From positions 144,001 to 208,000 of the forward strand of contig JAVKOQ010000038.1 of NCBI GenBank assembly GCA_031835245.1: a stretch of DNA of 64,000 bases, given 5' to 3'. The stretch is from Balamuthia mandrillaris. Taxonomy: Eukaryota; Discosea; Longamoebia; Balamuthiidae. A program made the translations under genes and the position numbers. Each line of letters begins with the position of its first letter. Within the stretch, counting starts at the first letter, position 1. Below are positions 12,271 to 24,157 of this stretch, piece after piece. Below the pieces are notes generated by a model, which saw only the letters and a program-made list of their open reading frames with translations, did not search any database and had not been told where the DNA came from.

Positions 12271-13276
12271 TTTGTTTTTTTTTTTTTGTGCTTTTCTTCT
12301 TCTTGTGTGCAAGTTCTTCGGATTCGAAGGAGAAGGAGAAGGAGAGAGAGAGAGAGAGAGAGCGGAGAAAAACGGCGCAAACAAAAACGTAACAACAAAA
12401 AAATATATAATAATGATCTAGATCAAAAAATCACCGCTGCACTCCCCCCTCTCCTCTTTACTTTTTTTTTCTTTGCAGAATTTTTTTTGTGTGTGTGTTG
12501 GGTAGAAGTAGTAGGTCCGGCCAACACACACCAATCAACGATGCATCCAAAATAAAACGAAAAAAAAAAAAATCAAAAAATTCCTGATGAGACCACTCTT
12601 TTTTCTTTCATCCACTACTGGCTACTGCTACACTTTTCTTTTGTTCTGTTTTTTTCTTTTCTTTCTCTTTTTTACTACTTTTTTACTACTTTTTTTTTTT
12701 CTAATCGTTTGTATTTCTTTTCGCTACTCTTTTTTAATATTAGTATTATTCTATTGCTTTGGGGCGATTTTATTTCTCTCTATCACACTCGACACCCCTC
12801 CTTTGAGTTGGGATGGGTGCGCCAGCAGTGCAGGGGTTTGTCCGCCGAGAATCAGGGAGAAAAGGGAACGATCGAATGGACCATTTTTTGCCGTCCCGGA
12901 GGAACAATTCAAAGTGGCGGAGTTTTCGGTGAAGGAAAATAGCCGAGATATTTATCCGGAAAATAAATGATCGTTCTGATTTGGAAATTTTTAGAGAGAT
13001 CCTTACGGATTTATGGAAAAACAACATCTCGCAGATTTGCTTTCTATGGAAAAAGTAGCCTAATAGATTGTCCGTCTTTTATTAGGCAACAAGCCAATCC
13101 TCCGCTATCCGCTGGGATGCTGCGGAAGTGGAGGACCCAGCGCCGAGGACGTGTTGTTGCATCCATTGCCACCGGGCCGCCGGCACACACCATCGCTGGA
13201 GGTGATGCGACGGTGGCTCCTTGTTATCGCCAAAGATCTGAGTGATTCGATATCCGCATAAATCGGAATAGAGATA
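12271..13276. other. 1-kb intergenic region upstream of RFX
   Basis: No gene is supported here. It contains a short CT repeat in the RFX leader (12342-12362), T-rich stretches to about 12770, and a more GC-rich patch near 13090-13220. No open frame has convincing composition. It must hold the RFX promoter and the 3' flank of RPAP1. Confidence 0.6.
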
Positions 13277-16200
13277 CTATTGGGTTTTTTTTTTTGTGTT
13301 TAGTGGTTGCGCAGAACAGAGCGAAAAGAAGCAGAAGAGCAAACCAACCTTATCTTCCGCTTCTTCGATGATTCGGTGCAGCATTTCCGTACGCCACCAA
13401 ACTTGCTTCGCTCCTGCTTCTTTCTGTTCTTCTTCCTCTTCCTCATTTTGTACGGCGGTGTCTTCATCATCAAAGATGAATGCAGCCAAGTGGTGAACAG
13501 CAATCCAATAAAGATGTTTGCAGCGAGAAGGTCGAATCTTGCCGCCCACCAACGCGCTTTCATAGATGGTGAGCATGTCCCTGTCTTGCTCTTTCGGAAG
13601 AAGATACGCCTCAAAGCTCGGCAGCAATTGTCCTTCTTTCCCATCTTCTTCGTTTTCCTCATCCGCCATTCCGTATTGTGGATGTTCAGGAAGAGAGAGA
13701 AGATAGAGCGAGTCGTTGAGTTGATTCCAAAGGGTTCTCCTGTACTCCACGCGGTAACGAGTCTGGAGGAAGAGGAAGAGGTACTGAGCGAACACTTTGT
13801 GCCCGAACGAAACGGACTGAAACTGATCCAACAGTCGAACAAAGAAGTTGTAAAAACTCTCTCCGATATGTTGTTCAAAGTCTAAAAAGCCGTTGGTCAT
13901 TCGTCTTGACGAGGCTGAGGTAGAAGAAGTAAGGAAAAGAACTAAGAGTTGTTGTAAGAGAGCCATAACGGCGTTGTCAAAGAGTTGGTCGGTTGGGCAG
14001 ATGAGAAATGCTTTCATCACGTGATAACATTTTATGGCTGGATTGATGTTTTGATGTATATCTGTTTAAAAATGTTCAAAGTGAGTAAATTAAAGTCGAA
14101 AGGCTGCAAGCAGAACGAAGAAAAAGACTGAAGACAACAACGGCTGAAAGAAAGAAAGAAAGAAAGAAACGACAAGAAAGAAAGAAAGAATGAATGAATG
14201 AAGAAAGAAGGAATAGGGCGAAAAAAAAGAAGCGCGAAAAGGTACATGAAGTAGGATCCAGCTCAAGGCTGTACAGAAAAGCTAACGTGCTTTGAACCAG
14301 CTCCAGCGAAGTCAAAATGATTTGTTCTGGTTCCTCTTCGAACTCAGCCCCCGGTGGCAGAGGCGTCATCTTGGAGAGCTGTTCGTAGTAATAAATAAAG
14401 GGAAGGAAAGGCCACTCTGGCGTCATATAAGTCAATAGCTGCTGACGAGCTGTTACCGCAGTAGCTAAAGAGGATGACAAGCAACACAAGGAAGCAGGAG
14501 GTCCTGCTACCATTGATTCTGTAGGCAGGTTTGTTTGTTTTTGTTAGTTAAGATAGAAAAGAGGCGTGATAAGCAGTCACGGGAGAACAAGAACAGAGAA
14601 AGAAAGAGAAACGAAGGAGAAACCTGGCTCAGGTCGTATAAATTCATCAGCAACGAACTTAAGAAGCTCTCTTCTGATAGTCTTGGCGGTAATGTGGGAT
14701 TCGACGGAGGACGCAGCTCTGTCTTCTTCCTCCATCTCAGATTGCTTCACACGAGATTGAAGAGGAGATGGTTCTGTTGACAACAGTCGCATCGCTATAG
14801 CCAATCGATCTACTTGTTTGCTCAGAGAAGAAGAAGTACGAAGCTGATCAAGATAGGGTAAGGAGCAATAGAGATACGTTTCCTCCAAAACGATATCATG
14901 CAAGACTTGATAGATCCTCCAATCATGCTCCGGAAGCATAAGAGAAGGAACAGAAGTAGTTTCTTGTTGTGCCACGCCTTTCTCATTGAAGAGAAGAGCT
15001 ACTCCTGCTGTATGAGCCATAATAGCTCTTGGAGGGATGTTTCCAGAAAGACTGTTGAATGCACAGGAGAAAAGTTGTTTGCGTTCATTTGCTTGTTGGT
15101 TGTTCTGAACGAAGAAAAAAGTTGTTGGCAAAGAGCAGAAAATAAAAACTGAGAAAAAAACCATACCTTATCCTGTTCTTCCTCTGTTGTGACGTTGTCA
15201 TTGCTGTAGTCAAAACGCGTGTCTGCAAGTTGAAGCAATTGCAATAAATGAAGAACGAGAGATTGTTGGATGCGCATAGTAAACCCATAAAACCAATTTC
15301 GGTGGCTGTAACCTAACATTCCTCCATCTGCTTTCTCTGCACAAAAGTTCATTGGCTATTGTTTAAACAAATGTAATTAAGTTTCATTTCAGAGGGGAGG
15401 AGAGAGGGAAACATGGAGAGAGAAACGTAACTGGATTATGAGGCAAGCTCGTCAACAAAGAGTTTAACGAGGGCAGAACCTCGGAAACACAGCGTCGAAG
15501 CCAGTCCTCATCCTTATCTTCCTTCTCATTTTTTCTTTCGTTTGTTTGTCGCGAAGAGGGAGAACGACCTAAAGCATGGCATATCTCCAAGATGTGATGG
15601 AACAACTTACTAAACCCCAACACAGCATTACAAGCATTACCAGCAAGAAGGAACGATCGTAACGCATTATTGTCGTCGTTCGGAAGAAATGTCTCAGGAA
15701 GAGCATCAAGAGAGAAGCAGAAAGAGCATCACAAATTAAAGTGTTGAGATGGAACAGAAGAACTTGACTGTGATCCAACAAAGGAACAACGTTGGTCCAA
15801 GTGACGGATAGTTTTGGAGACGTGAATCGAGCAGGTTCTGCTGCGACATTTGTCAAACTTGCAAAAAAGTTGAAGAGCGTTTGTGTTCGTTGACAATGTT
15901 GAGCAGAAATGATGGTCTTTTGTGTGGTTGAAGACGACGCAGAAGATGAAGCAGAAGAGGCAGACGATGAATGAAAAAAGGAGAAAGGCTGCATATGCTC
16001 AAAGAGGATAGGAAAGATGTCGACATAGAGACCCGTGTTCAATCCATAAGTGACACAAACATTCCACAAACGAATACTCTCTATGAAGAGAAGTTGATGA
16101 ACATCTCTTGCGTTTGTTGTTTCTTCTTCTTCTTTTTTGTTGCTGGTGGAGATGACAATGAACCGCTTCGTACAATCGATCAATCCATCACGGCTAAGAG

Positions 16201-18936
16201 TGAAAGCGACGGTGCGATCGGCTTGACAAAGAACGCGAACAAGTTTTATGGCCGATGGTAATGGAGTTCCATAATAGACATCGTTGCCTTCAGACTGTTC
16301 TTCTTGGCTAGCAAATGGAGATACTTCGATGAATTCTTTTCGAAGAACCTCTATCAAACGTGGACACTATTTAATTTTATTAGGCGAGATAAGTTAATAA
16401 AAAATATTGAATGGACAAAAATGAAAGCCAGAGAGAGAGAGAGAGAACCTGAAATACAGCTCTGGCAGCAGCAACAGAATGTCTTGCTATACGTATGAGG
16501 ATTTCTAGGATAAGGGGAACAACAGTAGGAATCCGAACAACCTCCAAAATATACCTTTTTAAACAAAACAGTCGCATTAGAAGAAATGATTGAAGTAGGA
16601 GGGTAAGTAAACGCACCGCAATCGCGACAATAGTCGCATTCGTAAGACAGCATGAATAACATCCTTTTCCGCCAAGTCGACATCCTTTTCGAGGTCCACG
16701 TTGACTTCCTCCTTTATATCAAAACTAAGATCAAGAGTTGTCGATGAAGAGTGGCCATCATGGTCATAACTTTCGAATGTAGTGTCATATGGATTTGGAG
16801 CCAAAGGAAAAGTCTCAAGACCTCCATACCATTCGCAAAACTGATCCAATATTCGTTCTTCTATTTTTTGTTTCCCGGTCCAACAAAATCAGACCAAAGA
16901 AACGGCACAAGGAGGAGAACAAGAAGAAAAGAAGTACCTAGAGGATCACACAGGAGCGCGTGAAGAGCTCGTACAGCGCTAGCCAAAACGTTGGTATTCT
17001 TATCGTCCAACGCCATTCTCAACAGCAACGGCATTCTTGGATTCATTTCGTGCAACACGAATCGTTGAAGCAGCATTCTTGAGGAATTATCCTCTTTTGC
17101 CTGTGTACTCCTCATTTGTCTCAAAATCTCTGAGAAAGTATTCAAAGCGATAACACGTTGAGAGGCGACTTGACTTCTGCTCAACAAGACAAGTTCTTCG
17201 ATAGTGTATCCAGCTTTCTCTGGCTCTTTGCCGTGATGATGCAATGCTGCATGAGTCGGAACGTCTTGCTTTCTTCTCATTTCTTCTTCTTCGCTCATAT
17301 CTGGTCGCCATAAAACATTTCCTCCAAAGTCGAATCGCCAACAAGCAACTCCAAATGTTGGTGCTGATGAAGAAGAGGAAAAAGAGAGAGTAGCGGTTTT
17401 GTCATCTATGTTTCCTATCCACTCTTCCTTTTCTGGTTCTCTTTCAGGAAGCGGAGAAATTGTAGTTGGTTTGGTTTGGAGTTCTTGTTTGATTCTTTGT
17501 TCTATTTCTTTCTTAGAGGGCCATTTTTGACGTACTTGTTGTTGCAATTGTTCACTTATTCTGCTTGCTTTGAAGGGACGATGATTCTTTACCGTTTTTG
17601 TTGTTTGTTCTTCTTGCGATGATGACCTCTTTCTCCCAAGGGGTATCAATTCCACTACATCTGGAGAAGGTGCCTTCACATCTAGATCTCGTTCAACCTC
17701 TCGTTCTTCTTCAAAGCCTGCTCTCTGGAGTTCCATTGATCCAACAACATCTTTGCCCTTTTCTTGTTCTGCTTCTTCCTCGTTTACTTCTTCTATTACT
17801 ACGTTCATACTCTCTTCGTTTCTCTTTTGTTCATTTTCGGCTTTGCTGAGGTTTCGCGAAAACAAAGAAGAAGAAGAAGAAGAAGAAGAAGAAGAAGAAC
17901 AAGAAGCAGCAGCAGCAATGTTCCGGTTTTGACCTCGTTTCTTCAACAGAGCGACTAATGCAGGGTCGAAGGAGCGTGCTATCTCTTCTTTGGCTTGTTC
18001 TATTTCTTCAGCGGACATTGTGGACAACGTTTTAGCTGTTTCTTTGCGAACTTCTTCCATCATACCTCCTTCATTCCTTGGTGTCACGAAAGAAGATGAG
18101 GACACCTTGTTTTGTTCTTTTACTGTTGCAACGTTTTTCTTCGTCATTACTGCTGTTGAGCGGTGTTTTGGTTGTTGCTGACGAAAGGCAGAACGATGGA
18201 GTACTTCTGGAAATCCGGTGCGAGGAGAGGAGAGGAGAGACGGTGGAGGAGCGAATGAAAAGGAGGAAGCGTCTCTCTCTACGATGTTTGTGAGTACTGT
18301 AAACAAGTCATCCTTAGCGTCTTGTTCTGATGTGTTTTCAGGATTAGCAAGAAAAGAGAGAATGAAGAAGAGAAAAAGCAGAGGGCGAGTGAAGGGATGA
18401 GCGAGAGGAAAGAAGGAGAGCAAAGAATCAGATAAACAGAGGAGAAAGGAGCAGAAAGAAGAGAAGAGGGCAGAGAGGTACCTTCCAAACGTTGCATTAC
18501 TTCGGCGTCCGTCTCCGCGACAGGTTCTGCCTCTCGTCGGCCTCGTCGCTGCTGCGCAAAGCGAGAGGCGGTGGAGCCCTGTCCCCTCCTCCCTGACATA
18601 GGATGAGCGGCAGGACTCAAGCTGGGTGGCAACACAGGCAGCTCTCCCAACGAGACGACATCCTTTTCCACCACCACTTCCTCTGTTTAACCACTAGTGT
18701 GAGGGAAGAAAGATTGTAGCAAAGAGAATAAAACAAAGAGAGAACCAACCAGAATGTTGTGATGCTGAAGAAGAAGAGGCGGAGGAGGAAGAGGGAGGTG
18801 AAGGGTTGATGCGCTTCACAGTGGCGGCAGCTCGCTCGCCAGAGCGAAGGAACTGCTGCTGGTAGCGAATGAGATCCTCCTCTGTGGTTTGATTTCTGAG
18901 TGCCTCTCGCTTGGATGGATGTTGTTGACCTGACAT
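13277..18936 (-). CDS. RPAP1-like RNA polymerase II-associated protein
   Basis: RPAP1 (plant MINIYO/IYO) assists RNA polymerase II assembly, nuclear import and elongation. The start at 18936 gives an N-terminus with EEDLIRYQQQFLRSGERAA, matching the opening of animal RPAP1. Next come FTVLTNIVERDASSF, then the RPAP1_N signature TMSAEEIEQAKEEIARSFDP with LVALLKKRG, and RPAP1_C with ACWRFDFGGNVLW, LHHHGKEPEKAGYTIEEL and LLSRSQVASQRVIALNTF. The remaining exons down to 13277 form a long helical region with SIRLWNVCVTYGLNTGLYVD and HLAAFIFDDED near the end, as in the C-terminal half of the family. There are many introns; the longest open stretch is 18423-16861. Several low-complexity Ser/Glu inserts are specific to this copy. 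Overall size is compatible with the usual 1,300-1,500 residues. Confidence 0.92.
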
Positions 18937-19196
18937 GTAGCGACAGCGGCGTGTTGTGTGTTTGTTGCACCTGTTCTCTCTCTTTTGTTTTATTCCAATG
19001 GATTTGTGATCTGCTTTTCTCTCTTGCACTCCTTTTCTTTTCTTTTTCTTTTGTTCGTATCGAAATATTTCACAAATTATCATCGAAATGAACGAATATT
19101 TCGTCCATTTTTCACGTCGTCATGAGATTTATACGTGACGACACGAGCCGTTCCGATCGACAATTCCATCAACTTTTATCGTAACTTTTGCCGCAA

Positions 19197-20027
19197 CTAA
19201 CAACAGGAAGAAGAACCAGAGGTGACGGAAGGTTGTGATGCCGAAGAAGAAGAAGAAGAAGAAGAAGACGAGGAGGAAGAAGACTGTGCGACGGTGCCAC
19301 TTCCACAACCGACAAACAACCCGAAATGAGTGGATCGGTCTCCGATGACCGTAAAGTGGGGTGCTAGCCGCGTCTTTGCCAGCATCGAGCATGTATTGCC
19401 ACAAACAGGCACGACCTTGCCTTTGGCGAAGACGTGGTTTTGATCCAACACAAACTCGTTGCTGCAACTTTGGATGGTCCCTTTGTAGATGACGGCTTGG
19501 CCATAGTCCTCGCATGCTGGTTCCAGGTCATCCAGTTTGAAGAGTCTGTATGTGCTGGAGAAGAACTTAATGTGGCCTTTTTTTTTTCCATCCATGAGTC
19601 ATCAAAACAGTCATCGGCAACGTTCGTGAAACACAAAGAACAGCACAAACATCAATGAACACAAACCAAGTTTCTCTTCCAACCGTGCATTGCCAAGGGA
19701 AAGGACCCTATCCTCCACTAAGCGAGGGTCGCCAAAACCGACTCCTCTGGCCATCCACAAAAAGTCGTTGCGGTAAAGGGCACCGCTGAGGCACTCTCCC
19801 CAAAGCACTGGATCTTTTTGAAGGGGCTCGGGGACTCTTCGGTCCGCGTAGACGTCCGAGAAGTAGAGCTCTCCGCCAGGTTTGAGGAGGCGGTGGGCCT
19901 CCCGCAGGACCGCTCGTTTGTCTGGACAAAGATTTATCACACAATTCGAGCTGTATGTTGGTTGTGTCCGTTGAGTTCAGCAGTTTAAGAAGGAGAGAAG
20001 AGAGGAGAAGAGGAGCAGAGAGAGAGA

Positions 20028-20062
<35 letters not shown>

Positions 20063-20565
20063 CATGGAGGATGAGAGGGAAAGTAGGAGAGAAGGGCATA
20101 CATGATGAGGTCGAAACTTTCATCCTCAAAGCCAAGTTCATCCAACTTCTCAATGAAGCCCAACTTGAACTCCACATTGGGCTTGTCATAGCCAAACGCC
20201 TTGGTGTGGTACTCCACGTGCTGCTTGGCCACTTTGACCTGATTGTAGGTCATGTCCACGCCCACGACGTGCCCCTCCGCTCCCACCAGCTTGGACAGGA
20301 TGAAGCAGTCCTGCCCGCTGCCCGAGCCCAGGTCCAGGACGCGAAGGCCTCTCAGCAGCTCGACGTCGGCGGGGACGGTGAGGCCGCAGCCGTAGAACTT
20401 GCTCCGCACCTCGTCGTGGATGAGGGAGAGGGCCTCACGAATGGGAGCAGGGGGACGCTGCTTGCCCCCAGAGGGCACGCAGCAGGCATTGGTCTGGAGG
20501 TCCCGGTTGTCGGTGAGGCGCTCCCCGTAGTATTCCTGCACGCTGCTACGCTTTTCTTGCTCCAT
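19197..20565 (-). CDS. arsM: Arsenite S-adenosylmethionine methyltransferase
   Basis: Cytosolic enzyme that methylates arsenite using S-adenosylmethionine, for arsenic detoxification. Three exons: 20565 to about 20102, 19953 to about 19672, and 19614-19197. The SAM site is LRVLDLGSGSGQDCFILSKL, followed by VGVDMTYNQVKVAKQHV and the post-splice SNCVINLCPDKRAVLREAH. All four cysteines corresponding to the animal AS3MT catalytic set are present: in QTNACC, FYGCGL, SNCVIN and LWGECLSGALY. The C-terminal part has FSSTYRLFKLDDLEP and ends in a Ser run followed by SSCC, similar to the terminal Cys pair of animal AS3MT. Length is about 330 residues, close to normal. A 16-bp palindrome lies just upstream of the start. 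Confidence 0.95.
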
Positions 20566-20579
20566 GCTGTGGGTGTTTA

Positions 20580-20595
20580 TTCGTGTCGACACGAA
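20580..20595. promoter_or_regulatory. Perfect 16-bp palindrome upstream of arsM
   Basis: TTCGTGTCGACACGAA reads identically on both strands and ends 15 nt before the arsM ATG. A related 10-bp core, GTGTCGACAC, occurs at 23782-23791 upstream of the cupredoxin gene. It may be a binding site for a dimeric regulator; this is inference. Confidence 0.45.
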
Positions 20596-20985
20596 GAGTG
20601 TTATCCTAAATAAGTAAATTATGCCAAAAATTTGGGGAATGCATAAAAGAGAGAAAGAAGCAGAGAGAGGGAAAACAAAACGGGGTGGTTTGCCGTGGGA
20701 GGTTCCAGCTTGCAAAAATGAATATGACCGCCGCGAAGAAGTATACAAGCAATCTGGAAAAGGGTGAGCTCGGGAGAAAGGAGTAAAAAAATAGTGTGCA
20801 GTCGTAGCAATCGGGGAGAAAGAAAGATATGGCCATCCATATGGGTAGGAGGATGTGGGATGTAAGAAGTTAAACACCGGAAATAGGAGCGTTGCAGGGG
20901 TCGTGTTGTGGAGCGCTCTCAATGTGGCATACAGCGGTGCCCCACGTTGCGTCACGGCGATGCCTGCCTGTGCACTCTATTTTAT

Positions 20986-21502
20986 TTATTCATACCAATT
21001 GTACCACGCATTATCGTTTGTGTTTCTTTCTTGTTGCATGTCAGCTCTTTCTTTTGGTTCCTCCTCTATGATACAACGCCGTTCACTTTCGGCTTCAGGA
21101 ATGGGATTGTAAGACTCGAGCCCCTCTTCCGAGTCTTTCAATTGCTCAATGTGTGCGCGACAGTAAGGGCAGACCGGACGGGACCAACCCAGAAAGCAAC
21201 CCCTGCAAACGGCGTGGCGGCAAGGTACCATCAGCAGGTCCGACACGTGTTCCAGGCAGATCCCACACGCATGCTCTCCATCATCGGCAATCTTTTTGTT
21301 CCACGTTTCTTCTGCTCTTTGCTGACAACTTTGTTAGTCCGAGTCCAGCTATTTTGTTTGGGGAAGAAGAAAAAATGGCCACCTTCAAGTGGTTCAGGTC
21401 GTTCGGGTCCCTTCGTTGTTGTTGTTCATCATTTTTGCTATCAACAAAGTAACTGGCGAAATAAGACAAATAGGCTCCCATTTTGTGGAGTGGAACGACC
21501 AT
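20986..21502 (-). CDS. Small C3HC4 RING-finger protein
   Basis: Two exons, with the join at HLK|QRAEETWNKK removing about 70 nt near 21390-21320. The RING has CGIC, an 11-residue spacer, CRHAVCRGC, an 8-residue spacer and CPYC: a complete C3HC4 pattern, so a ubiquitin ligase role is likely. The first ATG is at 21502. A second in-frame ATG at 21481 begins MGAYLSYF, which fits an N-myristoylation consensus (Gly2, Ser6). The product is about 150 residues. It is head-to-head with the glycine-zipper gene, sharing 266 bp of 5' sequence. Confidence 0.75.
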
Positions 21503-21768
21503 ACTGATGGTGCCAGGATGCGTTGGCCACTCGTTGAATCTTTGTCTTTGTATTTTTTTTTTCAAGCAAAAGAGATAATAATTAGGTAGTTGTGTCTTGT
21601 GCCCGGTTAGTTTCCCTCCAATCAGAGGAGGCTGTTGGGCAATTGTGTCCTGGACAGGGGAACACCTTTGTTCATCCCTACTCACTTCCAGCAGAAGCTC
21701 CAACGCCTTCCTCTATTCCCTTCAACGCAAAACACCAGAAAACCAGACAAACATACTTTGAGTGGGAA

Positions 21769-22256
21769 ATGCAGAATCCCTCTGGCAGCACTCTAATGCA
21801 GAAAATGGAGGCGGTGAAAATGGTGTTGGACATGTTCAACACGTTGGTGAGGGACTGCCCGGAGGCAGCCAAGGCCGTGGGCCAGTTCCTTCAACGGGTC
21901 TTGGAGAGGCTTGGCTTCGTGAAAGTGGCTGTGGCCACCCTTTGCGGTGTGGCTGGAGGGTTAAAATTCGGACCAATTGGTGCAGCGGTGGGCGCACTAG
22001 GAGGATATGTCGTTGGCCTTATTATTGATGGGGTTCGAAAATATTTCTTCTGGTTTGTTATGTTCTCTCCCTTCTCCCTTCTCTTTCAGATTTCTGACCT
22101 CTTCATCGCAGTAACAAGAAGCCCACTGTAGAAAAGTTTATTAGTGAGGCGACAAAGGAGTTCGTCTGCTCTGAACCAGAGCAACAAGAACAGGTTTGTG
22201 ACCTGTTGCGTGCTCTTTTGGATAGTTGTGAAAACGCAAAAACCAAAAAAAACTGA
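21769..22256 (+). CDS. Small glycine-zipper membrane protein
   Basis: Family not recognised. Exon 1 (21769-22050) and exon 2 (22104-22256) join in phase as KYFFC|NKKPTVEKF, giving about 145 residues. The N-terminal half is an amphipathic helix (QKMEAVKMVLDMFNTLV). Residues about 50-85 are hydrophobic with regularly spaced glycines (GVAGGLKF, GPIGAAVGALGGYVVG), typical of a glycine-zipper membrane segment. The C-terminal half is soluble and has Cys residues. Glycine zippers pack helices in membranes or form channels; any such activity here is inferred only. Confidence 0.7.
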
Positions 22257-22315
22257 TTGAACCAGTTTGCTTGTTTGTGATCACTTTACTCACATGGACG
22301 AAGAAAAAGAAGAAG

Positions 22316-22317
<2 letters not shown>

Positions 22318-22356
<39 letters not shown>
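22318..22356 (+). repeat. Intergenic (GA)n microsatellite
   Basis: About 19 GA dinucleotides lie in the 287-bp gap between the glycine-zipper and F-box genes. GA is on the strand of the flanking genes, unlike the intronic repeats. Confidence 0.95.
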
Positions 22357-22360
<4 letters not shown>

Positions 22361-22543
22361 TGAAGAAGGCAAAGCCGGGCTCAAAGCTAAACGTCGGAAA
22401 TGTCTGTCGGTTCTGTCGATAATCCATGAAAATCATTAAAAAAATTATAGTTTTTTCCATGTCGTCCCGAATATTATTTCAACGAAAAATCGAACACCAA
22501 AAAAAAAACTCTTCGCATAAAACACAAAAAAAACGAGGCCTCG

Positions 22544-23486
22544 ATGCAAGAGGTGGAGGGAGCGGCTCCGTTGCTTTGCGAACTGCCCTCCGAGGTCCTC
22601 GTCCACATCTTTTCGTTCCTGCCTCCCAAAGCCTCAGCAACGGTCCTTCCGTTGGTTTGTTCTCGCTTTCATGATCTTTACCAAGAAAACACGGTTTGTT
22701 TGTTTGTTCATCTTTTTCTTCATCTCTCGAGGAGGCCTTAAGCGTGTTTATTTATTTTTTTAATTTTTAAAAGCTTTGGCGAAAGTACTGCGAGAAAACA
22801 TGGGACCGCTTGCATCCGGTGAAAGAACGGCCGCAAGCTTGGAAAAACTACTTTCGAGCCCGCTCTGAAAGTAAGTTCTCGTTCTTTTTTTTTTTGTTTT
22901 TATTTTGGTAAACAAAAAAATAACAAAAAATAACAAAAAAATAACAAAACAAAAAATAAACAAAAAATAAACAAAAAATAACAAACTAAAACCCAAAAAA
23001 CTTAAACAAAAAATAACAAAAAAAAACATCCCAAAAAAAATAAATAAACATAAAGCGCTGCAACTTTTGATCACTCTCCGAACGGACTGTCAGTTCATTG
23101 CAAGGGTCAGTCGCTATGACGGCGTGGAGGCACTGTACAACATCGTTTCGGCGCAGCTGGGAACTGAGCTGGGCGCTCGACAAAGCTTGGTGATCGATCA
23201 ACTTGGAAAAGCTCTGCGATACAACACTCGAATAGGTGACTATCCAATTCATAATGGTTTGTACTTGCGTTCTTTTTTTCGGCTTTATCTTCTTGTTCTT
23301 GTTCTTGTTCTTCCTTCTAGCCTCTTGCTTCGTTCTTCTTCTTTCTTTTTTCTTCTTTCGTCTGCTTCCTCCTTCATCTTCTGTGTTGTTTGATGTTGGA
23401 GATGTGCTCTAAAATGAAGTGATTTTTTTTTAAAAAAAAAACAAACGACAGGTAGCTCGTTGACGTTACGGGGCAGTCTGTTTTGA
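22544..23486 (+). CDS. F-box protein
   Basis: Substrate-adaptor type protein of SCF ubiquitin ligases. Exon 1 (22544-22693) encodes LPSEVLVHIFSFLPPKA followed by LPLVCSRFHDLYQENT, a canonical F-box. Exon 2 (22774-22871) continues LWRKYCEKTWDRL, which completes it. Exon 3 (about 23056-23255) gives LITLRTDCQFIARVSRYDG and LVIDQLGKALRYNTRIGD. A short exon 4 (23452-23486) ends SSLTLRGSLF. All joins are in phase. The product is about 160 residues with no LRR, WD40 or Kelch repeats, so the substrate-binding part is short and unassigned. The intron at 22872-23055 is A-rich with AACAAAAAAT-like repeats, an exception to the pyrimidine-rich introns elsewhere. Confidence 0.85.
22903..23047 (+). repeat. 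AAC/A-rich intronic repeat
   Basis: Degenerate tandem units of the type AACAAAAAATA fill an intron of the F-box gene. Confidence 0.85.
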
Positions 23487-24094
23487 ACATTCTTTGTTTT
23501 TCTCACTTATCTCGTTATCTTCTTGTTTATATAACCTTTTTATTCCTGTGCTTCTCTTTCATCATTTCAGATTCGTCGTTTCTCCTTCATCATTTTTTCT
23601 CTTTCGTTGCGTCTCTTTCATCCTTTTTCTCTGTCAGCGTTCCTCATTCTCTTTCACTTTCCTATCACTGAGTTCTTCATGTATGCATCCCATGTTTCCT
23701 CTGCCACGAAAGGTCATCTCTCTTGTTTGCTTGTTCTTAGTTGAAGCGTCGTTTGTCGACATAAAAACAACAGTTTTCCTCGTGTCGACACAACAATTTT
23801 TCATGACGACATTGAAAAACGTGTACCCTCCATTTTGGTGGGGCGGAGAAGCGACGGAGAACACAGAGGCATTCCACAACGAGGTTACGGCAGAGCGAGA
23901 GCAAAACATGTTGAGTTGGAGTGCCAACTTTGTTGTAAGGCCCACATCACATCACAGAGAGAGATAGAGCGGTGATTGCTGAGCGTATGTATGGTTCTAC
24001 ACGTAAACTCGCTGTAAGTTTGCATTAGAACTCGGTCGTTGTATTGGCCGCCCTCCACACAACCCTTCGTGTTCAAAACAATAATATGTAAACG
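23487..24094. other. 600-bp intergenic region before cupredoxin
   Basis: No convincing gene. The first 200 bp is T/C-rich. Two short GTCGAC palindromes lie at 23754-23761 and 23782-23791. The rest leads into the TATA box of the cupredoxin gene. Confidence 0.55.
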
Positions 24095-24103
24095 TATAAA
24101 TAG
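24095..24103 (+). promoter_or_regulatory. TATA box of the cupredoxin gene
   Basis: TATAAATAG lies 55 nt upstream of the ATG at 24158, in an otherwise mixed-composition 5' flank. This is the clearest core promoter in the window. Confidence 0.7.
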
Positions 24104-24157
24104 TGCGTCCCTTCCTCCTTACCTCTTAAGCTTCCCAAACAATCGACGACACGCACA

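Noticed and set aside
12587-12970. Open frame upstream of RFX
   Set aside because: It is a T-rich, Phe/Leu-dominated frame in intergenic DNA with nothing protein-like apart from length.
23494-23967. Open frame of about 157 codons before the cupredoxin gene
   Set aside because: Composition is Phe/Ser/Leu-rich from a T/C-rich flank, with no splice support and no conserved-looking block.
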